64,000 bases of DNA from Povalibacter uvarum (GCF_014202975.1 NZ_JACHHZ010000002.1:124001-188000), one strand, 5' to 3'. Numbered from the stretch's first letter, positions 44,138 to 54,081 are shown. Made by a program: numbers and translations. Notes: a model not told the origin generated them from the sequence alone.

Positions 44138-45241
44138 CTACCGCGACGTCCATCGCTGCAATACCGCCGATACATCTGGTTCGCGCCGCATGGGCCTGGG
44201 TGTTGCCGCGGGCGTCTCCGAGAATCGCGGTGCCGGACTGGTTTGCAAAACGCCGTCCGCGTTCGAATAGACACCGCGCTCGGCCATGTGCGGATGAACC
44301 GACGCTTCTTCCGGCGTCAGAACCGGTGCGAAGCAAGCATCGGTGCCTTCCAGCAATGCGCACCACTCGGCGCGCGTACGTTGCGCAAAGAGCTCCGAGA
44401 ACTTCGCGCGCAGCTCCGGCCACGTCCGACGCTGATAGCCGTTGGCGAATGAAGGATCCCCGGCAAGACCCAGCTTCGTCAGCAGCAGCTGATAGAACTT
44501 CGGCTCGAGACTGCCGACCGAAATGAAATGCCCGTCAGCGCAGCGATAGGTCGAATACCAGTGAGGACCATCGAGCAGGCTGGCCCCTCGCTCACTGACG
44601 AGTTGGCCGCTGGGCCGCAGGCCCAATATCAGATTCAGCATGTGCGCGCTGCCATCGACGATCGCGGCGTCGACGATCTGGCCACGCCCAGTGGCGCGCG
44701 CACTCATCACTGCCGAAAGCAGACCGATGGCGAGATAGAGCGCACCTCCGCCGATATCGCCGATGAGTGTCGGTGGCGCGAGCGGCGGGGTCCCAGGCTG
44801 ACCCGAATACCAAAGCGCACCTGACAGCGCGATGTAGTTGAGGTCGTGACCCGCGACCGGCGCCAGCGGGCCCGTCTGCCCCCAGCCCGTCATGCGTCCG
44901 TAGACGAGCCGCGGATTGCGCCCGATACAAACGTCCGGCCCCAGCCCCAGACGTTCCATCACACCGGGACGCATCCCTTCGATCAATGCATCGCACTGTG
45001 CCGCGAGCGAGAGCACAGCTTCGACCCCTTCGGGCTTCTTGAGATCGACGACCACCGATCGCTTGCCGCGATTGAAGATCGCCTGCGGTCCCCTGCCTTG
45101 CGCTTCCGCCTCGATCCGCTCGACGACAACGACATCCGCTCCCAGGTCGGCGAGCAGCATGCCGCAGAAGGGACCCGGACCGATGCCGGCTACTTCGAGC
45201 ACACGCAGACCCGCGAGCGGGCCTCGTTGATCAGCACTCAT
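44138..45241 (-). CDS. CaiB/BaiF CoA-transferase family protein, alpha-methylacyl-CoA racemase-like
   Basis: This 367-residue protein has the family opening GPLAGLRVLEVAGIGPGPFC, GMLLADLGADVVVVER and NRGKRSVVVDLK, followed by GMRPGVMERLGLGP. The segment AGHDLNYIALSGAL carries the His, and IGDIGGGALYLAIG the Asp, used by alpha-methylacyl-CoA racemases. The racemase assignment is therefore favoured over a true CoA transferase. Such enzymes epimerise 2-methyl-branched acyl-CoAs in bile acid, steroid side-chain or branched fatty acid breakdown. The ATG at 45241 (MSADQRGPLAGLR) is preferred over nine codons further upstream. Confidence 0.86.
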   Translation of the reverse strand: MSADQRGPLAGLRVLEVAGIGPGPFCGMLLADLGADVVVVERIEAEAQGRGPQAIFNRGKRSVVVDLKKPEGVEAVLSLAAQCDALIEGMRPGVMERLGLGPDVCIGRNPRLVYGRMTGWGQTGPLAPVAGHDLNYIALSGALWYSGQPGTPPLAPPTLIGDIGGGALYLAIGLLSAVMSARATGRGQIVDAAIVDGSAHMLNLILGLRPSGQLVSERGASLLDGPHWYSTYRCADGHFISVGSLEPKFYQLLLTKLGLAGDPSFANGYQRRTWPELRAKFSELFAQRTRAEWCALLEGTDACFAPVLTPEEASVHPHMAERGVYSNADGVLQTSPAPRFSETPAATPRPMRREPDVSAVLQRWTSR

Positions 45242-45342
45242 CGATGAGACCTCGGACAGCCATGACACGGCAGGATGCCAGTTTCCGCAGCGGAGTTCCC
45301 TCGTCCTATAAGAGGATATTTCCGACGGCGCGATGCCTGCCT

Positions 45343-46665
45343 TCAGGGCCTGGCAGTCAGCGGCGGCGGAAAATAAGTGCCCTGCACCACATCCTCGGCA
45401 GGCACATGGAACCGTAGATTGAGGTTGTAGCGCTTGCCCGCGGCCGTCGGCAGCCAGTTGGACTTCGCGATCCCATCCGGCAGCGTCGGCGCGAAAGCAA
45501 TCGTGAGCGAGCCATCCGGATTGGGTTGCAAACGCGCGCTGTCGCCCAGCGAGAATCGGTTCAGATCATTGCCGATCACCTGGCGCGTCTCGGCATCGAG
45601 CACCATGACCGACCATCCTTGACTCGCCTTGGCGGAGGGCGGCGAGTCGGCATCGAACGTCTGCACGTACGCCTGACTTCCATCGAGCTTCTGATTCCCG
45701 AAGAACGTGACCTCGGTGTTGACGTTCGCCCACAGCGCGGCGAAGTTCATCATCGTCCGCCTGCGATAGTCGCTGCCGTAGTTGCCCGCTACCGCGGGAT
45801 GCGACCAACCCTTCGACTTCGGACCTGGCGTCGCCAGCAATTCCTTCAACGTGGGCCAGCCTTCCTTCTCGATCCCCTCGCGAACGCGTTGCCGATGCAC
45901 CTCCGCCTTCGCGAGTTCGGCGACTTTCGCGACCTGCGCACGAATCGACTCCATGCCGGCATTGATGTCCGGTTCGTCCGTCAGAATCTGCTGCGCCTGA
46001 TCGAACAGCTCGACTCCCGGCAGCGCCTCGTCCGTGAAGAGCGGCACCTGGATGAACGACGGCGCCGCAATCTCCGCCGGGGCAGTGAGCTTGAACTGCT
46101 GCTGCAGACGCCGCGCGGTCGACGGATCAGAACCCAAACCGACGCGGGCAATAGCGCGAACCGATTTCACGGGCAGGTCGATGCGTCGCGCTCCATCGGG
46201 CGCTACAGCCGCGCTGTCTTTCAGGCACAGCGCGAACTTTCCGTGCGGCTGATCAGGAAACGTCCGCTCGTTGATGTTCACGAGCGTCTCGCCCCAGCCA
46301 TTCACCATGTGCCATGTGTAGTAACGCTTGGTGATGCTGGGTACTTCGAGCAGGACGCAATGACGTTCGTCGACGGCGATCCACGCTTCCGAGTACGCGA
46401 CGTCTAGCTCCGGCGATGACTGTGTCGTCTCTCCCGGTGTGCGGTGAACCAGCTGATTCCATTGGAACCCGCCCTGCTCGAAATCCAGGCGTTGCTGCCG
46501 CAGGACGAGGGCACGCCCTAGCAGATAGAGGTAGGCATCGCCGATTTCGTAAGGCGCCATCGCCGGGAGCGCCGCGACCGGGTCGGCGGGAGGCTGCTTT
46601 CCGCAGGCACTGAGAGACAGGATTGCAATGGCGACGGCCATCGCGCACGTGCGATCGAGTGGCAT
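45343..46665 (-). CDS. DUF1254/DUF1214 domain lipoprotein
   Basis: This 440-residue protein has a lipoprotein signal (MAVAIAILSLSAC, lipobox LSAC near residue 20). It combines a DUF1254-type region (TPGETTQSSPELDVAYSEAW, SITKRYYTWHMVNGWGETLV) with a C-terminal DUF1214-type region (GSQAYVQTFDADSPPSAKAS, GWSVMVLDAETRQVIGNDLN). The family is common and its biochemical role is unknown. The ATG at 46665 begins the signal; the open frame's 69 extra codons translate a REP-like palindrome and are rejected. Confidence 0.87.
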   Translation of the reverse strand: MPLDRTCAMAVAIAILSLSACGKQPPADPVAALPAMAPYEIGDAYLYLLGRALVLRQQRLDFEQGGFQWNQLVHRTPGETTQSSPELDVAYSEAWIAVDERHCVLLEVPSITKRYYTWHMVNGWGETLVNINERTFPDQPHGKFALCLKDSAAVAPDGARRIDLPVKSVRAIARVGLGSDPSTARRLQQQFKLTAPAEIAAPSFIQVPLFTDEALPGVELFDQAQQILTDEPDINAGMESIRAQVAKVAELAKAEVHRQRVREGIEKEGWPTLKELLATPGPKSKGWSHPAVAGNYGSDYRRRTMMNFAALWANVNTEVTFFGNQKLDGSQAYVQTFDADSPPSAKASQGWSVMVLDAETRQVIGNDLNRFSLGDSARLQPNPDGSLTIAFAPTLPDGIAKSNWLPTAAGKRYNLNLRFHVPAEDVVQGTYFPPPLTARP

Positions 46666-46760
46666 GTCTGTGTCCGGGATCCGCGTACGTCGTGCAGACG
46701 AATGGCCGCAGTCTACGCGCTCGCGGTCGCGGGCCGACAGGCGCGCACGGAATCGGCTTT

Positions 46761-46800
46761 GCGCGGGAATGACCGAGTGGTCACTCCCGCGCAGGGATGG
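46761..46800. repeat. Degenerate REP-like inverted repeat
   Basis: GCGGGAATGACC and GGTCACTCCCGC face each other across GAGT. They look like the two outer ends of the paired palindrome family, joined with the middle missing. The element lies in the gap between the malate synthase end and the DUF1254 gene start. Confidence 0.6.
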
Positions 46801-46804
46801 CGGA

Positions 46805-48937
46805 TTACTTCGCCTTGGCTTCGGCGCGGAAACGATGCAACAGCGGCTCCGTGTAGCCGTTCGGTTGCGCAACGCCTTCGACGATCAATGCACGTGCGGC
46901 GGCGAATGCCAGGTTGCCGGAAAGATTCGGCGCCATCGGACGATAGAGCGGATCACCTGCATTCTGGGTGTCGACCTTCGCAGCCATGCGCTGCAAGGCT
47001 GCGTCTACCTGTTCGATCGTGCACGCACCGTGCAGAAGCCAGTTGGCGATGTGTTGCGAGGAGATGCGCAGCGTCGCGCGATCTTCCATCAGTCCGATGT
47101 CGTGAATGTCAGGCACCTTCGAACAGCCGATCCCCTGGTCGATCCAGCGCACGACATAGCCGAGGATGCCCTGCGCATTGTTATCGAGCTCTTCGCGGAT
47201 TTCTTCGGCTGTGAACTTCTGCCCCGAGTGCACCGGCACCGTGAGCAGCAGGTCGAGAGACGGAGTCGGCCGGTTCGCCAGCTCCTTCTGACGCGCGAAC
47301 ACATCGATCGAGTGATAGTGCAGAGCGTGCAGCGTCGCTGCGGTCGGGCTTGGAACCCACGCTGTCGAAGCGCCAGCCTGCGGATGTGCGATCTTCTGTT
47401 CGAGCATGTCCGCCATCCGATCGGGCGCTGCCCACATGCCCTTGCCGATCTGGCCGACGCCCGCGAGCCCGCACGAGAGTCCAATGTTCACGTTGCGATC
47501 CTCGTAGGCCTTGATCCAGGTCGACGATTTCATCGAACCCTTGCGGATCATCGGGCCGGCCTGCATCGACGTGTGCATTTCATCGCCGGTGCGATCGAGG
47601 AAGCCCGTGTTGATGAACACGATGCGATCCTTCACTGCTTCGATACACGCCGCGAGATTTGCCGACGTGCGACGCTCTTCGTCCATCAAGCCCAGTTTCA
47701 GTGTGTGACGCGCAAGCCCGAGCACATCTTCGACGGCATCGAACAGGCGATTCGCGAAGGCGGCCTCCTTCGGGCCATGCATCTTCGGCTTTACGATGTA
47801 GATCGATCCCTGCCGGCTGTTGCGATGGCGGCCGAGGCTCTTCAGATCGTGCACACCGATGAGCGAAGTCACGAGCGCATCGACAATACCTTCCGGCGCC
47901 TGCGACCCGTCCGCGAGCAGCACCGCCGGCGTCGTCATGAGATGTCCCACGTTGCGCACGAACAGCAGCGAGCGACCGGGCAACGTGAACGCGGCGCCGT
48001 TCGGCGCGAGCCACTTGCGATCGTCATCGAGCTTGCGCGTCACCTGGCGGCTGCCCTTCATGAACGTCGCCTCGAGATCGCCGCGCATCAGGCCGAGCCA
48101 GTTCGAATACGCAGCGACTTTGTCGTCCGCGTCGACAGCCGCAACGGAGTCCTCCAGGTCCACGATCGTCGTCAGCGCCGCCTCGAGAATCACGTCCGCA
48201 ACGCCGGCGGGATCATCCTTGCCGATAGGATGCTGGCGATCGATGACGATTTCGATGCCGAGTCCGTGATGTCGCAGCAGCACGGCAGAGGGATTCGCGG
48301 GATCGCCGCGATAGCCAGCAAACAGGGAAGGATTCGCCAGCGCGGGTGAAAGGGCTCCGTTCACGACGGACCACTGCTTCACATCGGCATAGCTGCCGCT
48401 CGCGAGCGGCACCGATTGATCGAGGAATGCGCGAGCGCGTGCAATCACTTTCGCGCCGCGCTCGGCATCGTAGCCACCGGGCTTCGCCGTGCCCGGTAGA
48501 GCATCGGTGCCGTAGAACGCATCGTAGAGACTGCCCCATCGCGCATTCGCTGCGTTGAGCACGAAGCGATCGTTGAGTGACGGCACGACCAACTGCGCAC
48601 CCGCCATGCGCGCCACTTCATCGTCGACGTTCCGACTGCCGACACGGAAAGGCGCGGGCTCTGGAGTGAGATAGCCCAGGTCGCGCAGCAGGGCCTGATA
48701 CTTCGCTCCGTCGATGGGACCGCGATTCGCCTTGTGCCATTCATCGAGCCGCGCCTGAATGCGATCGCGTTCCGCGAGCAACGAGCGGTTCTCCGGTGCG
48801 AGGCGGTTCAATACGTCGGCGAAGCCTTTCCAGAAGTGATCGGCGGTGATACCGGTGCCTGGAAGCGCACGCTTTTCGATGAAGGTGGCGAGAGGTGCGG
48901 CGACGGAAATCCCTGCACGGGCGAGCATCTCGGTCAT
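46805..48937 (-). CDS. glcB: Malate synthase G
   Basis: This 710-residue enzyme condenses glyoxylate with acetyl-CoA to malate. It is full length for the G isoform (about 720 residues) and has its family landmarks: [15 protein letters not shown], a central [60 protein letters not shown] and [18 protein letters not shown]. No aceA (isocitrate lyase) is adjacent, which fits the G isoform's usual role with glyoxylate from glycolate or purines. The start [10 protein letters not shown] is followed by a standard N-terminus. The 173-bp upstream gap shows no site I can name. Confidence 0.96.
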   Translation of the reverse strand: MTEMLARAGISVAAPLATFIEKRALPGTGITADHFWKGFADVLNRLAPENRSLLAERDRIQARLDEWHKANRGPIDGAKYQALLRDLGYLTPEPAPFRVGSRNVDDEVARMAGAQLVVPSLNDRFVLNAANARWGSLYDAFYGTDALPGTAKPGGYDAERGAKVIARARAFLDQSVPLASGSYADVKQWSVVNGALSPALANPSLFAGYRGDPANPSAVLLRHHGLGIEIVIDRQHPIGKDDPAGVADVILEAALTTIVDLEDSVAAVDADDKVAAYSNWLGLMRGDLEATFMKGSRQVTRKLDDDRKWLAPNGAAFTLPGRSLLFVRNVGHLMTTPAVLLADGSQAPEGIVDALVTSLIGVHDLKSLGRHRNSRQGSIYIVKPKMHGPKEAAFANRLFDAVEDVLGLARHTLKLGLMDEERRTSANLAACIEAVKDRIVFINTGFLDRTGDEMHTSMQAGPMIRKGSMKSSTWIKAYEDRNVNIGLSCGLAGVGQIGKGMWAAPDRMADMLEQKIAHPQAGASTAWVPSPTAATLHALHYHSIDVFARQKELANRPTPSLDLLLTVPVHSGQKFTAEEIREELDNNAQGILGYVVRWIDQGIGCSKVPDIHDIGLMEDRATLRISSQHIANWLLHGACTIEQVDAALQRMAAKVDTQNAGDPLYRPMAPNLSGNLAFAAARALIVEGVAQPNGYTEPLLHRFRAEAKAK

Positions 48938-49110
48938 ACGAATATCCCACTCCGGAACGCTGAAGGTATGCGGCGCGAAGCCAGTAAACTTAAGGCCCGG
49001 CGCAACGCGCGGGGCATTATGGGATGGTTCGTGCCCCTCGCCTATCCTCTCGCGGAGGCGTGATTCATATGAAATGAATATGGCAGGAGAGACCAGCTAG
49101 CCGGCTCCGC

Positions 49111-49935
49111 CTACTCATCGCCACCGATTTCGCTGGGATCCAGCGTGTGCCCCCAGGTCCGCTTCGCGTCGAGGTAGCGGCGGTTTGCTGCCGTGACCCC
49201 GGTGACGTGCTTCTCCGCGTGGATTTGATGCAGTCCGCCCTTCTGCAGGTCCGCAAGCTTGCGCGGGTTGTTGCTCATCAGCCGGACGGGACGGTCGCCT
49301 CGCAGATACAGAAGAATCGTGGCCGCGTCGGAGAAATCGCGGCTGTCGTCAGGCAGGCCGAGTGAGCGGTTGGCCTGATAGGTGTCCTGGCCGCAGTCCT
49401 GCAGCACGTACGTGACCGCCTTGGCCCACAGTCCGATGCCGCGCCCTTCGTGTCCGCTCATATATATGACGGCGCCCGTTCCTTCGGCATCGATTCGCTG
49501 AAACGCGCGCTCGAGTTGCGGTCCACATTCGCATCGCTTCGAACCGAACACATCGCCAGTCAGGCAGCACGAGTGCACGCGAACCAGCGGGCTCTCCGCA
49601 CCGCGGAAATCGCCGAGCACGAGGACACTGTTGACGGACATGCTGTTGGACAACACGGAGAACAGGTGCTGCTTGCCCTCGCCGCGGAGCGAGTCGGCAA
49701 TGCGATTTGCCTCCTGCAATTCCGTGTGGCGAACGAACGCGTACCATTGGAACGTGCGCTGCTCGCCGCCTATATCGATGGGCAGGGGAATCGGACCCAG
49801 CACGTTGAGGATGACGCCCTGCTTGAGGTCGGGCACCTCATTCGGATCGAGCGCGTTGCCCTGGGCGTCGATGCGGATCAGCTTCTGCTCAGCGACGAGA
49901 CGAGCACGAACGGTGGGATCGATGTATGCGAACAT
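49111..49935 (-). CDS. ribA: GTP cyclohydrolase II
   Basis: This stand-alone RibA of 274 residues, without a DHBP synthase domain, catalyses the first step of riboflavin synthesis. The zinc-binding cysteines are visible in HSCCLTGDVFGSKRCECG, and the catalytic region is YMSGHEGRGIGLWAKAVTYV, then QANRSLGLPDDSRDF. The late motif MSNNPRKLADLQKGG is canonical. Small departures from common RibA (SCCLTGD for SECLTGD, GHEGRG for RQEGRG) suggest a divergent paralogue. Its activity is likely but not certain to be the standard one. An N-terminal extension (about 70 residues) precedes the core. Confidence 0.85.
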   Translation of the reverse strand: MFAYIDPTVRARLVAEQKLIRIDAQGNALDPNEVPDLKQGVILNVLGPIPLPIDIGGEQRTFQWYAFVRHTELQEANRIADSLRGEGKQHLFSVLSNSMSVNSVLVLGDFRGAESPLVRVHSCCLTGDVFGSKRCECGPQLERAFQRIDAEGTGAVIYMSGHEGRGIGLWAKAVTYVLQDCGQDTYQANRSLGLPDDSRDFSDAATILLYLRGDRPVRLMSNNPRKLADLQKGGLHQIHAEKHVTGVTAANRRYLDAKRTWGHTLDPSEIGGDE

Positions 49936-49996
49936 CGCTGGATTCTAACCGGCGCACGCCGGCCGGCGACACCGGGCTTACGGCTACATTCCCGAA

Positions 49997-50344
49997 TCAG
50001 GAACTTGCGCCGACGCCCGCTCGCGGAACATTGGGAATCCATGCGACGAGCGGCGCAAGCACGCGCGGGCGCCAGGACAGCGTGAACGTCACGATCAGCG
50101 CAGCCAGCGCGAGCAACATCACCCAGACGAGCGATGCCATCGAACCGTGATCGACCTTGAGACACAGCGATAGCGAAACGCCCAGCGCAACGACGGCGAG
50201 TACCCGCAGCATGCGCTTCACGCCGATCGTCTGAATCGATGTCTCGCGCACTTGCTGCCAATGCACATCCATCGCCAGCGCGAGCCAGCTGAAACTCAGG
50301 ATGCAGCAGATCGCAGCGACGGCGAGCAGCGCCGGATCACGCAT
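49997..50344 (-). CDS. DUF3325-type small membrane protein
   Basis: This 115-residue protein has three hydrophobic segments (about 4-24, 43-60, 66-90) and a short polar tail. Size, topology and position after a PepSY-TM protein and a DUF3649 protein fit DUF3325, a companion in siderophore-uptake clusters. The ATG at 50344 overlaps the end of the PepSY gene by eight bases, so the longer frame (50 more codons) is rejected. Function is unknown; a role in iron-siderophore processing at the inner membrane is inferred from the cluster. Confidence 0.75.
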   Translation of the reverse strand: MRDPALLAVAAICCILSFSWLALAMDVHWQQVRETSIQTIGVKRMLRVLAVVALGVSLSLCLKVDHGSMASLVWVMLLALAALIVTFTLSWRPRVLAPLVAWIPNVPRAGVGASS

Positions 50345-52013
50345 GCGCCGCCTCCGCTCCGCCCGATGATGTCTCCCGCTGTTCGATCGCGCCGATCTCG
50401 CGCAGTCGCAGACGACGCGCAGCGAACACAGCCAGCGCAGCAGCCGCCAACAGCGCCAGATCGAAGCCGGCGACTGGCCAGTAGGCCTCGCCAAGCGTCT
50501 TCAACAAGTGATCGCCAGTCGTGATCCAGTTGAGGACCACAGCGCCGACCGCAAGCACTGCGATGGCCCAGCACTGCTCACGCCAGGCAGGAGAAATGCG
50601 CGCCTGCTGTACCGGTGCGCTGCGAATTGCGGCGTGAACGAAGGCCGCAAGCCACGACAACCAGAACACGCTTTCCTCCCAGAATCCGCGATCCGGAAGG
50701 TCTGTCGGCAGCAGTCGGTTGCCGACCAGCATGCCTGCCGCAGCGATCACGATGCCCGTGACCGTCGACACGGCGACCGCGTCGGCCCAGCGTGCACCGC
50801 TGCTGCCGGATTTCGCGTGAGCGCGCTTGCGCTTCTCGACGAAGAAGATGAAGCCGGTCGCGATGCAGACGCAGCCCGCGAGTCCGCCGAGCACGTAGAG
50901 CCAACGAAGCATCCAGTGCTTGAAGTGTTGCAGATGCAGGCCCGTCATGAAGTCCGTCACGCCTTCGACGGCACTTGGCGGCGGATCTTCGCGAATGATT
51001 TCGCCTGTCGATCCCTTGAAATGAATGCCCTGGCCGGTCAGCGTCACGCGATCGGTGCCGGCGCGGTAGATGCTCACGTAGCTGTTCGCGTCGCCGATGT
51101 GATTCACGGCGAGGAAGCCGACCTCGCCGGTCATGTCCCGTGCGGCCCAGCGACGCTTCGCTTCGACGACCATCGCGTCGACTGACGCCAGCGGTGCAGG
51201 TACGCCGGCAGGATCGAATGCGAGCCCCGTGGCGGCTGCCTCCTCCTGAGCCTGCTTGAGCGCGACGTCTTCGAACATCGTTTCGCCGACCGGCAGGTAG
51301 ATGCTGGCGAAGACGATCAATCCCGTCAGTGCGAAAAAGAAATGAAACGGCAGCGCGACGACGCCGGTGAGATTGTGCAGATCGAGCGCACTGCGCTGCG
51401 CCTGTTTGTTCGGCCTGAACGTAAAGAACTCGCGGAAGATCTTGCGATGCATGACCACGCCGCTCACCAGCGCCGCGAGCATCACGAGAGCTGCGAAGCC
51501 GACGATCCAGTAGCCGAGGTTCGCCCAATGCAGATGCAGGCTGTAGTGCAGCGGGTAGAAGAATTCGCTGCCGATCTTGAGCTGCTCATCGGACAGCTGC
51601 GCGCCCGAACGCGGATCGATCGTGATGTAGCCGTGTACGTGATCGCGCGGATCGTCCGGGTTATTCGTGATCGCGTACTCAGAGAACATCATGAGCACGG
51701 GATCGCGATGCGTCGTGTAGGCGCTGTAGCCCATCACCGGCTTCGATTCAGGCAACGGCCCGCCGACGCGATCCCGCGCCGCATCGAGCTCTTCTTCCAG
51801 CGGCTCCATCTTCTCGAAGATCGGCAGCAGCATCTTGTCGAAAGACGGCAGCACCTGCGGCTCGAAGCGCGTCTCGGGAATCGCCCAGCGGTCGATCTCC
51901 CGATCGAACACCGACAGCGCACCGAAGAAGAAGCACACCATCAGCACATAGCCGATGACCAGGCCGAACCAGGTATGCAGCCACGTCATCGACATTCGAA
52001 ACGACTGGAACAT
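50337..52013 (-). CDS. PepSY-associated membrane protein (iron-uptake associated)
   Basis: This 558-residue inner-membrane protein has an N-terminal span (MTWLHTWFGLVIGYVLMVCF), a large periplasmic loop, a further span near ALVMLAALVSGVVMHRKIF, and PepSY-type segments. Spans with conserved His follow in LHNLTGVVALPFHFFFALTG and LHLQHFKHWMLRWLYVLGG. A C-terminal membrane block ends the protein. The family (PepSY_TM) is found beside TonB siderophore receptors and is implicated in siderophore reduction or processing. It is the middle gene of DUF3649-PepSY-DUF3325, preceded by a Fur box. Confidence 0.88.
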   Translation of the reverse strand: MFQSFRMSMTWLHTWFGLVIGYVLMVCFFFGALSVFDREIDRWAIPETRFEPQVLPSFDKMLLPIFEKMEPLEEELDAARDRVGGPLPESKPVMGYSAYTTHRDPVLMMFSEYAITNNPDDPRDHVHGYITIDPRSGAQLSDEQLKIGSEFFYPLHYSLHLHWANLGYWIVGFAALVMLAALVSGVVMHRKIFREFFTFRPNKQAQRSALDLHNLTGVVALPFHFFFALTGLIVFASIYLPVGETMFEDVALKQAQEEAAATGLAFDPAGVPAPLASVDAMVVEAKRRWAARDMTGEVGFLAVNHIGDANSYVSIYRAGTDRVTLTGQGIHFKGSTGEIIREDPPPSAVEGVTDFMTGLHLQHFKHWMLRWLYVLGGLAGCVCIATGFIFFVEKRKRAHAKSGSSGARWADAVAVSTVTGIVIAAAGMLVGNRLLPTDLPDRGFWEESVFWLSWLAAFVHAAIRSAPVQQARISPAWREQCWAIAVLAVGAVVLNWITTGDHLLKTLGEAYWPVAGFDLALLAAAALAVFAARRLRLREIGAIEQRETSSGGAEAAHA

Positions 52014-52028
52014 CAGGCTCTCCGCGGT

Positions 52029-52331
52029 TCAGGCGATCGATCGCAGCAGCAGCCACGCGCCACCGGTCATCACTGCTCCGCCGCCCGCGAGGACGAGCCA
52101 GACGCGCGCGATGCTGGCCGTGACGAACGACCAGCAGAAAGCGACCAGGAAGACGACAAAGGCCAGGAGGTAAAGCAACGTCCGCGCCTCGTCGTACGGC
52201 ATCCCCGTCGCGATACCCAACGCAATCCCTAACGTCGTGAATCCCCAGACAAAAAGCCAGCCGCCGCCGACCGCGCCGATGATGCGCAGGGCGATATGAA
52301 GGGGGCTCAGGGAAGGCGCTGAGGCACTCAT
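52029..52331 (-). CDS. DUF3649-type small membrane protein
   Basis: This 100-residue protein has three hydrophobic segments (about 15-38, 46-68, 73-97). The sequence around RIIGAVGGGWLFVWGFTTLG and the position before a PepSY membrane protein fit DUF3649. It is first in the operon, 15 bases before the PepSY gene. The region before its ATG carries CCTCCT rather than AGGAGG, so there is no usable ribosome site; a downstream start is possible. A Fur box lies 31 bp upstream. Confidence 0.78.
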   Translation of the reverse strand: MSASAPSLSPLHIALRIIGAVGGGWLFVWGFTTLGIALGIATGMPYDEARTLLYLLAFVVFLVAFCWSFVTASIARVWLVLAGGGAVMTGGAWLLLRSIA

Positions 52332-52361
52332 GAGATCAGGAGGAGAACCGCGGGAGGCAAA

Positions 52362-52376
52362 TGATAACGATTCTCA
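52362..52376 (-). promoter_or_regulatory. Fur box
   Basis: TGATAACGATTCTCA fits the 7-1-7 Fur consensus TGATAATnATTATCA at 12 of 14 informative positions. It lies 31 bp upstream of the DUF3649 start, where it would block transcription of the DUF3649-PepSY-DUF3325 operon when iron is plentiful. Confidence 0.85.
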
Positions 52377-52465
52377 ACTATAAACGGTTGGCTGGGGAGG
52401 CCACAACCGCGCCATGCGGGTTCCGGCGTTTGCTGTGGGCCCGGCTTCAGCCGGACTCATGCGAA

Positions 52466-53000
52466 GCGATGCTGCAGACGCCGCACCACTTCTTCTCGCC
52501 CGATCCGTTCGAACGCAACCTCGGCACGTTCAAGCGAGTACCGAACGAGGGCAATCTTTTCTACGGACTGATCCAGGACGGCAACGACCTATGGAACTCC
52601 GCCCTCTTCTGCGGCTCGTGCGCAGTGCTGCGGCGAGGTCCGCTCGAGGAAGTCGGCGGCATCGCCGTCGAGACCGTGACCGAAGATGCTCATACCGCGC
52701 TCAAGATGCATCGGCGCGGTTACACGACCGCCTATCTACGCGAAGTGCTGGCGGGTGGACTTGCCACGGAAAGTCTGTCCAGTCACATCGGCCAGCGCAT
52801 TCGCTGGGCGCGCGGCATGGCTCAGATCTTCCGACTCGACAATCCGTTCCTGGGCAAGGGACTCAACTTCTTTCAGCGGCTCTGTTACTCGAACGCGATG
52901 CTGCACTTCTTCTCCGGCATTCCGCGGCTTGTGTTTCTGACGGCACCGCTGGCTTATCTGTTCTTCGAGTTCCACATCATCAACGCGTCCGCCGTCGGGC
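52466..53000 (+). pseudogene. bcsA: Internal remnant of cellulose synthase catalytic subunit
   Basis: About 178 residues read like the middle of Bcs[72 protein letters not shown] (the TED motif), then [20 protein letters not shown] (QxxRW) and the first membrane segments after it. The N-terminal membrane spans, the UDP-binding aspartates and the PilZ domain are absent. The frame is open to the left only for 36 unrelated codons, and homology stops at about 53000. There is no start codon with a ribosome site. It is a non-functional relic of a cellulose operon. Confidence 0.82.
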
Positions 53001-53154
53001 TCGAGGTCTGGGCAGCGGTGCCCTTCCGGACCTGTCCCGGTCGCAGCAACTCTGGGATAAAGCAAGCCTTCGTCACAGACACTTGCAGCACAGCGGACTG
53101 CACGCCCTGGACGGCGTGTGTCGACTCGATTTCAACGCAGACAGGAACAACCCC

Positions 53155-54081
53155 ATGCTCGCACTGCGCCTGACCCGAGACATCATGACCACGGATTGTT
53201 GTCGCGGAGTGCTCGAGGTTCTCGACAGCGATGGCGAAACCGCCTCTCGACAGTTCACCATCGAGAAGCCCTTCATTCCCTCCGCCTCCGGCGGGAAAGC
53301 CGGAGAGCCCTTCAGATCCTGCGTCAGCCCTGGCGTGTACTCTCTGAGCCCGTTCGTTCGACCGAACGGCGACAAGGTCTGGGTGCTCTCCAATCCCGAC
53401 CTCGATGTGTTCAAGCTGGATACGGACATTCCGGTCGCGCGCAAGGGCAAGGGGCGTTTCCTCATCCTCATCCATGCGGGCAATCGCGCGCGTGACGTCG
53501 TGGGCTGCATCGCACCGGGGTTGAGCCATCGCAAGGATTCAGACGGCACGCTCATGGTCACGAGTTCGCGCGAAGCGATGAAGGCGCTGCACAAAGCGCT
53601 GGATGGACGCCGCAATCTCGAGATAGAGATCATCAACCCTCCCGAAGCGCTCGAGTCACTCACAACCGCACGCGTGGCGATGCAGCCGACTGCCGCGGCC
53701 GCTCCCATGCTGGCGGGCGCAGCCACTGCCAACGTCCACAACTGGCTACGCGTCCCGCAGGGATCGAGACTCGTCATCCGCCTTGCAGGCACGACGACCA
53801 CCACTTTGGTGACAGGCAGCGGCACTATCCGCAGCGACAACGCGCCACCGAGAAATTTCAGCGATCCCGAAGTTCAACCGGGCCCCCTGATCGTGCGGCT
53901 GAATGGCCAGGATTCCTGCACCGTCGTGCTCAACCTGCAATTCGCAAAGCAGGCGACAGCCGACGTGAAGGCATTCGTCGAAATGCCAGGAGGCGCGCAC
54001 TTTCCCGACGACTACAACCAACAGTTCGCGCGTCCGCAGGGTGCCTCTGAAAGCATCCTGTTCAATGTCGTCACGGTCTGA
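53155..54081 (+). CDS. DUF5675-like protein with C-terminal domain of unknown function
   Basis: This 308-residue protein appears soluble, with no signal peptide. The N-terminal part (about 1-165) resembles DUF5675: [23 protein letters not shown]-type strands, then [20 protein letters not shown] and [12 protein letters not shown]. The C-terminal part (about 190-305) is beta-rich with polar low-complexity ([15 protein letters not shown]), resembling a small sandwich domain. I do not recognise a function. The ATG has AGGAAC upstream. The gene is 14 bases ahead of a secreted protein gene on the same strand, so they form a pair. It follows the bcsA relic, whose open frame continues into it by chance. 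Confidence 0.72.
   Translation: MLALRLTRDIMTTDCCRGVLEVLDSDGETASRQFTIEKPFIPSASGGKAGEPFRSCVSPGVYSLSPFVRPNGDKVWVLSNPDLDVFKLDTDIPVARKGKGRFLILIHAGNRARDVVGCIAPGLSHRKDSDGTLMVTSSREAMKALHKALDGRRNLEIEIINPPEALESLTTARVAMQPTAAAAPMLAGAATANVHNWLRVPQGSRLVIRLAGTTTTTLVTGSGTIRSDNAPPRNFSDPEVQPGPLIVRLNGQDSCTVVLNLQFAKQATADVKAFVEMPGGAHFPDDYNQQFARPQGASESILFNVVTV

Noticed and set aside
52361-53173. Glycosyltransferase-like frame as a functional small cellulose synthase
   Set aside because: It lacks the N-terminal membrane spans, the UDP-binding aspartates and the PilZ domain. The ends of the frame are unrelated to BcsA.
53155-54081. DUF5675-like gene as evidence of a prophage lysis module
   Set aside because: No terminase, portal, tail, integrase or holin genes are near, and the protein has an extra C-terminal domain.
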